Shown: one piece after another, positions 1-5,612 of the stretch
Numbering within the stretch: the first letter of the stretch is position 1
How the letters are laid out: every line of letters starts with the position of its first letter
Assembly: GCA_934621485.1 (NCBI GenBank)
Contig: CAKTUS010000115.1
Location: 1 to 7,172 of the forward strand
Direction of reading: 5' to 3'
Length of the DNA stretch: 7,172 nt
Source: an uncultured Clostridia bacterium
Lineage (GTDB): Bacteria > Bacillota > Clostridia > Christensenellales > Aristaeellaceae
Program-made: the position numbers and the translations under genes
Notes under the pieces: generated by a model
Database searches by the model: none
Seen by the model: only the letters and a program-made list of their open reading frames with translations
Told to the model about the DNA's origin: nothing

Positions 1-582
1 CGTGTGGATCCCAGTGCCATGTTTGTGGAACAGCCCATGTACAGCACTAGTGGTATTGAACGATATAATCAGAAGAATATTGAGCTTGCGAAACAGATGC
101 TTTCCGAAACAGCCTATCAAGGCGAACCGGTGGTATGGTATACGACCAAGGATTACCCTTATATGTATCGGATTGCACTGGTAGCATCCGAGCAGATGAA
201 AAAAGCGGGCTTCAATGTTGAACTTCGCGTAGTGGATTGGGCTACAATTGTACAGCGCCGTACCGATCCCACGGAATACGATATTTTCAGTGGCGCAACT
301 ACCTTTACGCCAGATCCTGGGGTTCTACCGCACTTGGATGCTACTTGGCCCGGCTGGTGGGAAAATGCAGATAAGGACAAGGCCATTGTTGCGCTGAATT
401 CTGAAACTGATCCCATAAAGCGTCAAGCAATTTGGGATGAATTTGAGGAAAAATACATTTGGGGAGATGTTCCATTTATTAAAATTGGTGATTTCTTCCT
501 GCTGTCTAGTCGCAGCCCGAAATTGATGGGATTTGAAACTAGCCCGTTCGCTTTCTTTTGGAACTGCTGGATGGAAGATTGA
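1..582 (+). CDS. Peptide ABC transporter substrate-binding protein, C-terminal part (5' end outside window)
   Basis: The reading frame is open from base 1 and ends at TGA 580-582, giving 193 residues of a longer protein; the GTG at base 4 and later ATGs are internal codons, not starts. The sequence is the C-terminal lobe of a family-5 extracellular solute-binding protein (SBP_bac_5, DppA/OppA type). Visible family-like stretches are SEQMKKAGFNVELRVVDWAT, then an RRTDPTEYDIF segment, FTPDP, and the Trp-rich TWPGWW. Family proteins of this type are usually above 500 residues, so roughly the last third is seen here. Known role of the family: lipoprotein or secreted receptor that captures peptides and hands them to the DppBC permease. 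It is followed by dppB, dppD and dppF on the same strand, which supports a peptide-import role. Exact ligand (dipeptide, oligopeptide, nickel or other) cannot be told. No damage is visible in this part of the gene, unlike the permease gene after it. Confidence 0.9.
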   Translation, partial: RVDPSAMFVEQPMYSTSGIERYNQKNIELAKQMLSETAYQGEPVVWYTTKDYPYMYRIALVASEQMKKAGFNVELRVVDWATIVQRRTDPTEYDIFSGATTFTPDPGVLPHLDATWPGWWENADKDKAIVALNSETDPIKRQAIWDEFEEKYIWGDVPFIKIGDFFLLSSRSPKLMGFETSPFAFFWNCWMED

Positions 583-600
583 GTTTCTATCGTATGCAAC

Positions 601-630
601 GGGCCGGAAGGAAAGTTTTCCCTCCGGCCC
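601..630 (+). other. Intercistronic GC-rich stem-loop between binding-protein gene and dppB
   Basis: GGGCCGGA (601-608) pairs with TCCGGCCC (623-630). After one A/C mismatch, GGAAA (610-614) pairs with TTTCC (617-621). The hairpin starts 18 bases after the binding-protein stop. It is followed by GC and then TTAAAAAAA, so the usual U-tract is missing on the + strand. This argues against an efficient intrinsic terminator. A likely role, by analogy with hairpins after binding-protein genes in other ABC operons, is partial attenuation or protection of the upstream mRNA from 3' decay, giving more receptor than permease. That role is inference. Confidence 0.6.
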
Positions 631-690
631 GCTTAAAAAAATCGATGGCTGCCTGACAATATTACGGGAAAGCTGAAAGGGTGAAAATAA

Positions 691-1616
691 ATGTTAGTCT
701 ATATTGGTAAACGCTTGTTGCAGTTAATTCCAACCATGTTGATTCCGGCAGTGATTGTTTTTATGCTAATTTTTTTCTCGCCTGGCGATCCGGCTAGTAT
801 GATGCTTGGCCCTGATGCTACAGCAGAACAAGTGGCTGAGCTTTCCAGTAAAATGGGCTATGATCAGCCAGTTCATGTTCAAATTATACGTTGGTTTAAA
901 AACCTTTGCAAGGGAGATCTTGGCGAGTCTGTGTTTCTAAACCAACCAGTGACGGAGGCAATTGGAGAACACTTGGAAACGACGCTGATACTTACCCTAT
1001 ATTCCATGTGCATTGCAACAGCGCTCGGCGTATTCTTGGGTGTTATGTCCGGCGTAAAGCGGGGTACATTAGTCGATCAGATTGGTATGGTTTTTTCAGT
1101 GATCGGCGTATCTGTGCCAGAATTTTGGTTGGGCCTTAACCTAATTCTGCTTTTTGGCGTTACTTGGCATGTATTACCTCACTGTCAGACGGATGGCTTG
1201 CCAATTTTCGAACGCTTTTACTTCCTTCGCTTTCCCTAGGCCTTACGCAATCTGCTTTTATTGCTTGAATGGTTCGTTCTTGTGTATTAGAGGTTATGGA
1301 TCAAGACTATGTGCGAACTGCACGTGCTAAAGGAATGCCCCAAAGGAGAGTCATTTTAAAACATGTTTTAAAAAATGCTATGGTTCCTACAGTTACAGTG
1401 GTTGGTATGACTTTCTCGGTTTTGGTAGGTGGTGCAATCGCCATTGAAACCGTATTTAATTTGCCTGGTATAGGCAAACTGCTGATGAATGCAATTTTGC
1501 GTAGAGATTATCCATTGATTCAGGGAATCGTGCTCTATATTTCTTTTGCGTACATCATTGTAAACTTGTTGATGGATATCCTCTATGTTTACATAGATCC
1601 TCGTATTGAGTATTGA
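691..1616 (+). pseudogene. dppB: dppB-type peptide permease, broken by a frame-changing deletion and a nonsense codon
   Basis: The start is ATG 691 behind an AAAGGG-type site at 676-681. The first 163 codons read as a normal DppB: N-terminal membrane helix at about residues 9-30, FFSPGDP, KGDLGES at about 74-80, and more helices up to WHVLP (ending at 1179). The frame then runs to TAG at 1237-1239 with nonsense protein. In the frame starting at 1182 the family sequence resumes (LSDGW, NFRTLLLPS, TQSAFIA). It is stopped by TGA 1266-1268 exactly where DppB proteins have the Arg of AR-x-x-RS, then continues from ATG 1269 with MVRSCVLEVM, the EAA-loop (DYVRTARAKG) and a proper C-terminus DPRIEY before TGA 1614-1616. 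Comparison with the usual LPxSGYV-x-LSDG shape suggests that about 16 bases (or 16+3n) were lost between 1179 and 1182, and that CGA became TGA. Rebuilt length would be near 310 residues, normal for the family. The gene is not expected to give a working six-helix permease. Reinitiation at TGA-ATG 1266-1271 could make only the last 115 residues. Confidence 0.9.
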
Positions 1617-1630
1617 CGGAAGGTGTAAAA

Positions 1631-2602
1631 ATGTCAAAACCCATTTTAGAGGTTAAAAACCTACAAACTGGTTTTCAACTTGAAAACAATATTGTAGTTC
1701 CAGTAGATGGTGTTTCTTTCCAAGTGAAGGAAGGCGAAACGCTGGCGTTGGTTGGCGAATCGGGTTGCGGTAAGTCGGTAACCTCTCTGTCGATTATGAG
1801 ATTGCTTGCGCAACCAGCTGGTAGAATTCTGGATGGACAGATTCTTTTTCAAGACAGAGATTTGGCTAGATGTTCAGAGAAAGAAATGCAGGAAATACGC
1901 GGAAATACCATTGCAATGATCTTTCAAGAACCCATGACATCGCTTAATCCTCTAATGCGCATAGGTGATCAGATCGAAGAAGAACTGCTTCTACATAAAG
2001 CATTAAGCAAAAAGCAGGCACAAAAACGTGTTTTGGAATTGCTTGAGTTAGTAGAAATACCTACCGCAAAAACCCGCCTGAAGCAATACCCACACGAACT
2101 TTCTGGCGGAATGCGCCAGCGGGTTATGATTGCTATGGCTTTAGCCTGTAATCCGAAGTTATTGATTGCAGACGAGCCAACCACAGCATTGGATGTAACA
2201 ATTCAAGCTCAGATTCTAGATTTGCTGAATCGCTTGCAAAAAGAGCTAAAGATGTCCATCATGATGATTACGCATGACTTAGGTGTAGTGGCAGAAGTAG
2301 CGGACCATGTGTTGGTTATGTATGCGGGCACCGTTGTAGAGTATGGAACTGTACACGAGATTTTTCAAGCTCCACAGCATCCGTATACTAAGGGCCTTCT
2401 GCGTTCGCTGCCCAATTTAGAAGAGGACGAGCAGGAACTATATATTATTCCAGGGACAGTGCCAAATTTGGCAAAATTGCATCAAGGGTGTCGTTTCGCG
2501 CCTCGTTGTGAATCAGTCTGTGATGCGTGTTGGCTTGCCGAGCCAAATGGGTATGAAAAGAACAACCATTTTGTTCGGTGCTTGAAAGACAATGAAAAAT
2601 GA
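1631..2602 (+). CDS. dppD: Peptide ABC transporter ATP-binding protein DppD/OppD
   Basis: 323 residues, a normal length for DppD. The ATG at 1631 is chosen because GGAAGGTG (1618-1625) lies 5 bases upstream; a TTG at 1613 in the same frame would overlap the dppB stop and has no such site. ABC ATPase motifs are complete: Walker A GESGCGKS (42-49), Q-loop Q99 in FQEP, signature LSGGMRQR (157-164), Walker B LLIADEP (177-183), H-loop H215. The C-terminal oligo_HPY-type region (from about 235) includes HPYTKGLLRS and cysteines at 287, 293, 297, 300 and 317. These match the GC-x-FAPRC pattern that in some OppD/DppD proteins holds an iron-sulphur cluster; whether it does here is unknown. The protein should act on the inner membrane face, pairing with DppF to power peptide import. 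It lies 14 bases after the dppB remnant, where dppC would normally be found, so its membrane partners may be missing. Confidence 0.93.
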   Translation: MSKPILEVKNLQTGFQLENNIVVPVDGVSFQVKEGETLALVGESGCGKSVTSLSIMRLLAQPAGRILDGQILFQDRDLARCSEKEMQEIRGNTIAMIFQEPMTSLNPLMRIGDQIEEELLLHKALSKKQAQKRVLELLELVEIPTAKTRLKQYPHELSGGMRQRVMIAMALACNPKLLIADEPTTALDVTIQAQILDLLNRLQKELKMSIMMITHDLGVVAEVADHVLVMYAGTVVEYGTVHEIFQAPQHPYTKGLLRSLPNLEEDEQELYIIPGTVPNLAKLHQGCRFAPRCESVCDACWLAEPNGYEKNNHFVRCLKDNEK

Positions 2603-2612
2603 GGGCATGGCG

Positions 2613-3599
2613 ATGAACAAACAAGTTTTGATGGAAGTAAAAGATCTTTGCAAGTTTTTTCCGGTTCGCAAAGGCGTGTTGAAGCGAAAAGTAGGCACGG
2701 TTAAGGCAGTGGACCATCTTAGTTTGCAGTTATATGAAGGCGAAACTCTGGGACTCGTAGGCGAATCTGGTTGTGGAAAATCAACGACGGGGAGGCTGAT
2801 TCTGCATTTGCTGGAGGCTACAAGCGGCAGCATTTTTTTTGAAAATAAAGATGTGGCTCGTCTTTCTCAGCCCCAGATTCAACAACTACGCCAAAAAATG
2901 CAAATGATTTTCCAAGATCCCTACGCCTCGTTGAATCCAAAGATGAACGTTGAACAGATCATCACAGAACCATATCTAATCTATGGTATTGGTACGCTTG
3001 AACAACGCAAAGAATGGGCCTTAAATTTGATTCGCGATGTAGGATTGAGCGATTATCATCTAGAGCGCTATCCTCATGAGTTTTCTGGTGGGCAGAGGCA
3101 AAGAATTGGCATTGCAAGGGCACTCGCTCTGCATCCAAAGCTTATTGTATGCGACGAGCCTGTCAGTGCACTTGATGTTTCGGTACGCGCACAAGTCCTC
3201 AAAATAATGAAAGAATTACAGACAAAATATCATTTGAGTTATCTGTTTATTTCACATGATCTATCAGTCGTAAAACATATTAGCGACCGAGTAGGAGTCA
3301 TGTATCTAGGTAGACTTGTTGAGCTTGCTCCTAAAAAAGAACTGTTTCATCTCCCTGCCCACCCTTATACCCAGGCACTTTTGACAGCTATTCCCATTCC
3401 AGATCCAGAAAGGGTGCGAAATCGTATTGTATTAAAAGGTGATGTGCCTTCTCCGTTGAATCCGCCAACCGGCTGTGTTTTTCATCCAAGATGTAAAAAT
3501 TGCCAACAGATATGCAAAGAACAGGTGCCGGATTTTCGTCAGATAGCCCCTGGTAGATTTTGTGCATGTCATTTTGCTGATGCAAAAAGCGTTATTTAA
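2613..3599 (+). CDS. dppF: Peptide ABC transporter ATP-binding protein DppF/OppF
   Basis: 328 residues from ATG 2613. This start is preferred over ATG 2592 and ATG 2607 in the same frame because GAGGG (2601-2605) lies 7 bases before it and only 1 base before 2607. ATG 2592 would overlap dppD by 11 bases. The binding site overlaps the dppD stop TGA (2600-2602), so translation of the two ATPases is probably coupled. Motifs: Walker A GESGCGKS (50-57), Q101 in FQDP, signature FSGGQRQR (157-164), Walker B LIVCDEP (177-183), H215. The insert VRKGVLKRKVGTVKAVD near the N-terminus is typical of the OppF/DppF branch. C-terminal oligo_HPY region has HPYTQALL and cysteines at 288, 294, 297, 301, 317 and 319. 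Expected to form the heterodimeric ATPase pair with DppD. The gene shows no damage. It is the last gene of the operon, with a terminator about 50 bases after the stop. Confidence 0.93.
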   Translation: MNKQVLMEVKDLCKFFPVRKGVLKRKVGTVKAVDHLSLQLYEGETLGLVGESGCGKSTTGRLILHLLEATSGSIFFENKDVARLSQPQIQQLRQKMQMIFQDPYASLNPKMNVEQIITEPYLIYGIGTLEQRKEWALNLIRDVGLSDYHLERYPHEFSGGQRQRIGIARALALHPKLIVCDEPVSALDVSVRAQVLKIMKELQTKYHLSYLFISHDLSVVKHISDRVGVMYLGRLVELAPKKELFHLPAHPYTQALLTAIPIPDPERVRNRIVLKGDVPSPLNPPTGCVFHPRCKNCQQICKEQVPDFRQIAPGRFCACHFADAKSVI

Positions 3600-3647
3600 A
3601 GTTCGGAAATATCGGCATCAAAAAAACACAAATGGTTTTAATTCTTG

Positions 3648-3696
3648 CTCCATTTGTTAGATAGGTATGATATACGATCTAACAAGTGGAGTTTTT
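3648..3696 (+). terminator. Intrinsic terminator after dppF
   Basis: CTCCATTTGTTAGAT (3648-3662) is complementary to ATCTAACAAGTGGAG (3677-3691) over 15 positions with one G-T pair. The loop is 14 bases and TTTTT follows at 3692-3696. The stem is AT-rich but long and ends in a proper U-tract. Its position 49 bases after the dppF stop fits the end of the operon. Confidence 0.8.
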
Positions 3697-3717
3697 GCTC
3701 TTGAATTTATAATCTAA

Positions 3718-3864
3718 GTGCAACAGCAAAAAGTGGCATCAGAGCGACCATCCCGTTACAATAGAGGCTGCGAGCAACTAAAGGAAAGGAATGAAGCAAT
3801 AAAGCACTATACGCATCTAAGTATAGAGGAGCGCGAAAGTCTACTGTTAGGTATGCGGTTGTAA
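3718..3864 (+). mobile_element. Remnant of transposase N-terminus, IS30-like
   Basis: A 48-codon frame from GTG 3718 to TAA 3862-3864 contains EQLKERNEAIKHYTHLS followed by IEERESLLLG. This looks like the start of IS30-family transposases, where a Thr/Ser-hydrophobic-EERE segment opens the helix-turn-helix that binds the element's ends. The similarity stops at about 3852; nothing resembling the following helix-turn-helix or the DDE catalytic domain is found in the rest of the region. A full IS30 transposase is over 300 residues, so this is a short 5' fragment left by deletion or decay. A TATAAT lies just upstream (3708-3713) but without a clear -35. Family assignment is from recalled motif shape, not a search. 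Confidence 0.55.
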
Positions 3865-3983
3865 AGTTTTTTGCTTTCGACCTTCTTAGCCGTAGGGGAG
3901 AAGGCTCAAATGGCACGTTTCTGATTGTCCAGTTCCTTGTGTGCCTTCTTATTGAGCTTTTCACGTAAGACGAATTTCGCCAT
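3855..3983 (-). pseudogene. Small basic reading frame interrupted by TGA, function unknown
   Basis: On the - strand ATG at 3983 opens a Lys/Arg-rich peptide, MAKFVLREKLNKKAHKELDN then QKRAI. A TGA (bases 3908-3906) follows, then the same frame continues as AFSPTAKKVESKKLYNR up to about 3855. The composition stays alike on both sides of the stop and it resembles small basic proteins of Clostridia in which Trp precedes the FSP segment, so TGG to TGA is the simplest reading. That resemblance is from memory and uncertain. After 3855 the frame runs into the antisense of the transposase fragment and stops at 3809-3807. No convincing ribosome binding site precedes the ATG. It may be an inactive remnant truncated at its 3' end by the neighbouring insertion-sequence fragment. 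Confidence 0.35.
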
Positions 3984-4025
3984 GGGGTTCACGTTCTTTC
4001 GAGCAATGGCAGTAGGGTAAGAATA

Positions 4026-4044
4026 CCACCAGCAAAGCTGGTGG
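4026..4044. repeat. Perfect stem-loop CCACCAGC/GCTGGTGG
   Basis: CCACCAGC (4026-4033) and GCTGGTGG (4037-4044) form an 8-bp perfect stem around AAA. On the + strand TTGGTTT follows, so it could act as a weak terminator in that direction. Compact GC-rich hairpins of this kind are also common as palindromic repeats and near ends of IS200/IS605-type elements; no transposase of that type is seen here. Confidence 0.5.
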
Positions 4045-4056
4045 TTGGTTTGCTGA

Positions 4057-4092
4057 AAAACGCCAAGCTTTCGGAAGAAAACAAGGCGTTTT
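4057..4092. terminator. Possible bidirectional terminator
   Basis: AAAACGCC (4057-4064) pairs with GGCGTTTT (4085-4092) with a 20-base loop. Read on either strand the GC part of the stem is followed by a run of four or five T. On the - strand it would serve as a distal stop for transcripts of the antiporter gene. The loop is long and the stem short, so efficiency is doubtful. Confidence 0.4.
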
Positions 4093-4228
4093 ATTAATGC
4101 TTTGGAATACCCCAAGGAAGCGGTTTCCCCCAATTTTTGTGCTACGGTATAAGATGGTAAAAAAGAGCCGTTTAACAACCATCAAACACGAAAGCCGTGA
4201 AAACAGGCTTAAAACCCGCGCATCACTC

Positions 4229-4259
4229 TTCTTCCGCCGAAATTCAGACGGCGGAAGAA
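4229..4259 (-). terminator. Strong stem-loop directly after the antiporter gene, no U-tract
   Basis: TTCTTCCGCCG (4229-4239) and CGGCGGAAGAA (4249-4259) form a perfect 11-bp stem with a 9-base loop. On the - strand it begins 14 bases after the antiporter stop codon, the place for a terminator or 3'-end stabiliser. The bases after it on the - strand (GAGTGATG) are not U-rich, so a classic intrinsic terminator is not supported; a 3' protecting hairpin is equally possible. Confidence 0.45.
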
Positions 4260-4273
4260 AGTGGAAAACGTTG

Positions 4274-5464
4274 TCAGGAGCAGGCTTTTGTCAGCAGGCG
4301 CTTGTAGGTAACGTCCATTCCCCAGGCGCCAAGGGGAGCGGTAATCAAAATGGATAGCACGGCAACCGACAGAACCAGCTTGCCGCAGGGCAGGCCAAGC
4401 GCCAGCGGTACGCCGCCAATGGCGGCCTGCACAGTGGCTTTAGGCAGGTACGCAATGATGCAGAATAGCCGTTCCCGGTAGGTTAACCGGGTGCCGAGCA
4501 GGCTGAGCCATACGCCGGCGGAACGAAAAACCAGCGCAAGAAAAAGAAGCCCAATAGCGGCAATTCCCGCTTCCAGGGTATAGCGCAGGTCGACCGCCGC
4601 CCCGACAAGGCTGAATAACAAAACCTCCGCTGCCAGCCAGATTTCCCCGAAACGACGCGAAAAGCCCTGAACGCTTTTCGCAGGCTGCTTCATCTGCAAA
4701 GCGCAGGCCATGCTCATGACGGCCAGCAGCCCCGACATGGGCACGCGCCCTTCCAGCCAATCCTCTGCCGATACCAGCAGAAAAGCGCAGCCTAATATCG
4801 CAAGGATTGCAAGGCCCGGTTGTGCAGACTGCCTCTTGGTGAAAAGCCAATGCAGCCCCCACCCAAACAGCAGGCCCAGCACAACGCCGCACACAATGGA
4901 CACGGGAATACTGGCAAACGTTAGCAGCGATAGGCTTTGGCTTTGGCACAGGCCCACAAGGGCCGTAAACAGCACGATAACAAAAACATCGTCCAGCGAC
5001 GAGCCCGCCAAAATCAGCTGCGGCACCCGTTGCTTGACGCCATAGCCTTCTTCCATCAGCTGTACCATTTTGGGAACCACTACTGCCGGCGATACCGCCC
5101 CCAGCACCGAGCCCATCAAAGCCGCTTCCAAGAACGTTACATGCAGAATGGCTGGAGCAAACATCACAAAGGCAAGCATTTCAAATGTGGCCGGCAGACA
5201 GGACAGGAGTAAGGCGGGCCGTCCGACGGCTTTGAGATCACGAACGTTGAGGGCCAGGCCGGCCTTAAGCAGAATAATGATAAGCGCCATCTGCCGCAGC
5301 TGGGACGAAAGGCCAAGCAGCGCCGGATCCAGTACATCCAGCACATAGGGGCCCAGCGCAATGCCGGTGAAAAGCAGGCCCACAATACGGGGCAGACGGA
5401 TATGCCGGCAAATGTCCGCCATGGCTAGTCCTACCAGAAACAGGTATCCCAGGGATGCAATCAT
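4274..5464 (-). CDS. Cation:proton antiporter (CPA2 type), under a fluoride-type riboswitch
   Basis: 396 residues from the ATG whose first base is 5464. AAGGAGGTT (complement of 5471-5479) lies 6 bases upstream, so the longer frame from 5488 is not used. The protein is almost entirely hydrophobic, with about 12-13 membrane segments, and fits the Na+/H+ exchanger family (PF00999). Visible family marks: LPRIVGLLFTGIALGP near residues 24-39, an AVSPAVVVP stretch (123-131) that matches the unwound helix of these transporters, SSLDDV with paired acidic residues D158/D159 at the ion site, and AYLPKATVQAAIG (338-350) with K342. The Asp-Asp pair is, in known CPA2 members, linked to electrogenic exchange. 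Likely role: exchange of Na+ or another cation for H+ across the cytoplasmic membrane. Its leader (5487-5576) has fluoride-riboswitch architecture, so it probably takes part in fluoride tolerance; Na+/H+ antiporters are a known though less common partner of this riboswitch class. The transported ion cannot be read from sequence. Confidence 0.88.
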   Translation of the reverse strand: MIASLGYLFLVGLAMADICRHIRLPRIVGLLFTGIALGPYVLDVLDPALLGLSSQLRQMALIIILLKAGLALNVRDLKAVGRPALLLSCLPATFEMLAFVMFAPAILHVTFLEAALMGSVLGAVSPAVVVPKMVQLMEEGYGVKQRVPQLILAGSSLDDVFVIVLFTALVGLCQSQSLSLLTFASIPVSIVCGVVLGLLFGWGLHWLFTKRQSAQPGLAILAILGCAFLLVSAEDWLEGRVPMSGLLAVMSMACALQMKQPAKSVQGFSRRFGEIWLAAEVLLFSLVGAAVDLRYTLEAGIAAIGLLFLALVFRSAGVWLSLLGTRLTYRERLFCIIAYLPKATVQAAIGGVPLALGLPCGKLVLSVAVLSILITAPLGAWGMDVTYKRLLTKACS

Positions 5465-5486
5465 GAAAAAAACCTCCTTCGCACGC

Positions 5487-5533
5487 AAAAAGCCGACGAC
5501 TTCTGCGAGCGTATGTCACAGAAGTCATCAGCT
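5487..5533 (-). terminator. Attenuator terminator in the antiporter leader
   Basis: On the - strand AGCTGATGACTTCTG (5533 down to 5519) pairs with CAGAAGTCGTCGGCT (5505 down to 5491) over 15 positions, two of them G-U. TTTTT follows (5491-5487). It ends 7 bases before the ribosome binding site of the antiporter. Its 5' arm contains ACTTC, one strand of the aptamer pseudoknot, so terminator and ligand-bound aptamer exclude each other. Confidence 0.88.
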
Positions 5534-5576
5534 TTGAAAAAGCGGTTCAGGTTTCCCTTGGGAGAACTTCATTCCC
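5515..5576 (-). promoter_or_regulatory. Fluoride riboswitch (crcB motif) upstream of the antiporter
   Basis: Read on the - strand. P1: GGGA (5576-5573) with TCCC (5563-5560), enclosing ATGAAGT. A short AGG-GAAA-CCT hairpin follows. P2: GCTTT (5543-5539) with AAAGC (5535-5531) and a 3-base loop, followed directly by TGATG as in the crcB consensus. Pseudoknot: GAAGT (5570-5566) with ACTTC (5525-5521), a perfect 5-bp match. The order GGG..AUGA-x-G..CCC, hairpin, GCUGAUG, C-rich pseudoknot strand matches the known Thermotoga petrophila aptamer feature by feature. Established mechanism: fluoride with Mg2+ stabilises the pseudoknot, which holds back the 5' arm of the terminator and lets transcription continue (ON switch). 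The predicted transcription start (near 5577) coincides with the aptamer's first base. The small extra GAAA hairpin between P1 and P2 is absent from the minimal Thermotoga aptamer. Confidence 0.88.
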
Positions 5577-5583
5577 AAAAAGC

Positions 5584-5612
5584 ATTGTAGCTCGCGCAGC
5601 GCTGTTTGTCAA
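5584..5612 (-). promoter_or_regulatory. Sigma-A promoter of the antiporter gene
   Basis: On the - strand -35 TTGACA (5612-5607), a 17-base spacer, and -10 TACAAT (5589-5584). This is a near-perfect vegetative promoter. The -35 box overlaps the stop codon of the MATE gene (5611-5609). Initiation 6-7 bases after the -10 box places the RNA 5' end at the start of the fluoride aptamer. Confidence 0.88.

Larger units (their letters stand above)
3865..4273. other. Intergenic region without an intact gene
   Basis: Between the transposase fragment and the antiporter stop there is no open frame with both a ribosome binding site and recognisable protein content. The + strand frame at 4097-4357 runs into the antiporter gene antisense and the - strand frames at 3906-4185 have no usable start signal. 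What can be seen is the broken small basic frame (3855-3983) and three stem-loops, listed separately. The stretch sits at the boundary between AT-richer peptide-transport DNA on the left and GC-richer transporter DNA on the right. Confidence 0.6.

Noticed and set aside
601..644. Classic intrinsic terminator after the binding-protein gene
   Set aside because: Strong stem, but the following bases are GCTTAAAAAAA rather than a U-tract.
1177..1268. Programmed frameshift or TGA recoding (selenocysteine) in dppB
   Set aside because: No slippery run or stimulatory hairpin was seen, conserved residues are actually missing at the frame change, and DppB proteins have Arg, not Cys/Sec, at the TGA.
1613..1630. 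TTG start at 1613 giving a DppD six residues longer
   Set aside because: It overlaps the dppB stop and lacks a ribosome binding site, while ATG 1631 has GGAAGGTG 5 bases upstream.
2592..2612. Longer DppF starting at ATG 2592 or 2607
   Set aside because: GAGGG at 2601-2605 is correctly spaced (7 bases) only for ATG 2613, and family N-termini begin close to that point.
4097..4357. 86-codon + strand ORF between the hairpins and the antiporter
   Set aside because: No ribosome binding site; the second half is antisense to the end of the antiporter gene, and the first half resembles no protein I know.
4440..5385. Long alternative-frame ORFs inside the antiporter gene (both strands)
   Set aside because: They are GC-rich shadows: Ala/Gly/Arg/Cys-biased, without ribosome binding sites or family motifs, and fully inside a well-supported gene.
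5487..5576. Sodium or lithium riboswitch (DUF1646 or nhaA motifs) in front of the antiporter
   Set aside because: These were considered because of the gene, but the P1/P2/pseudoknot pattern with GCUGAUG matches the fluoride aptamer specifically.
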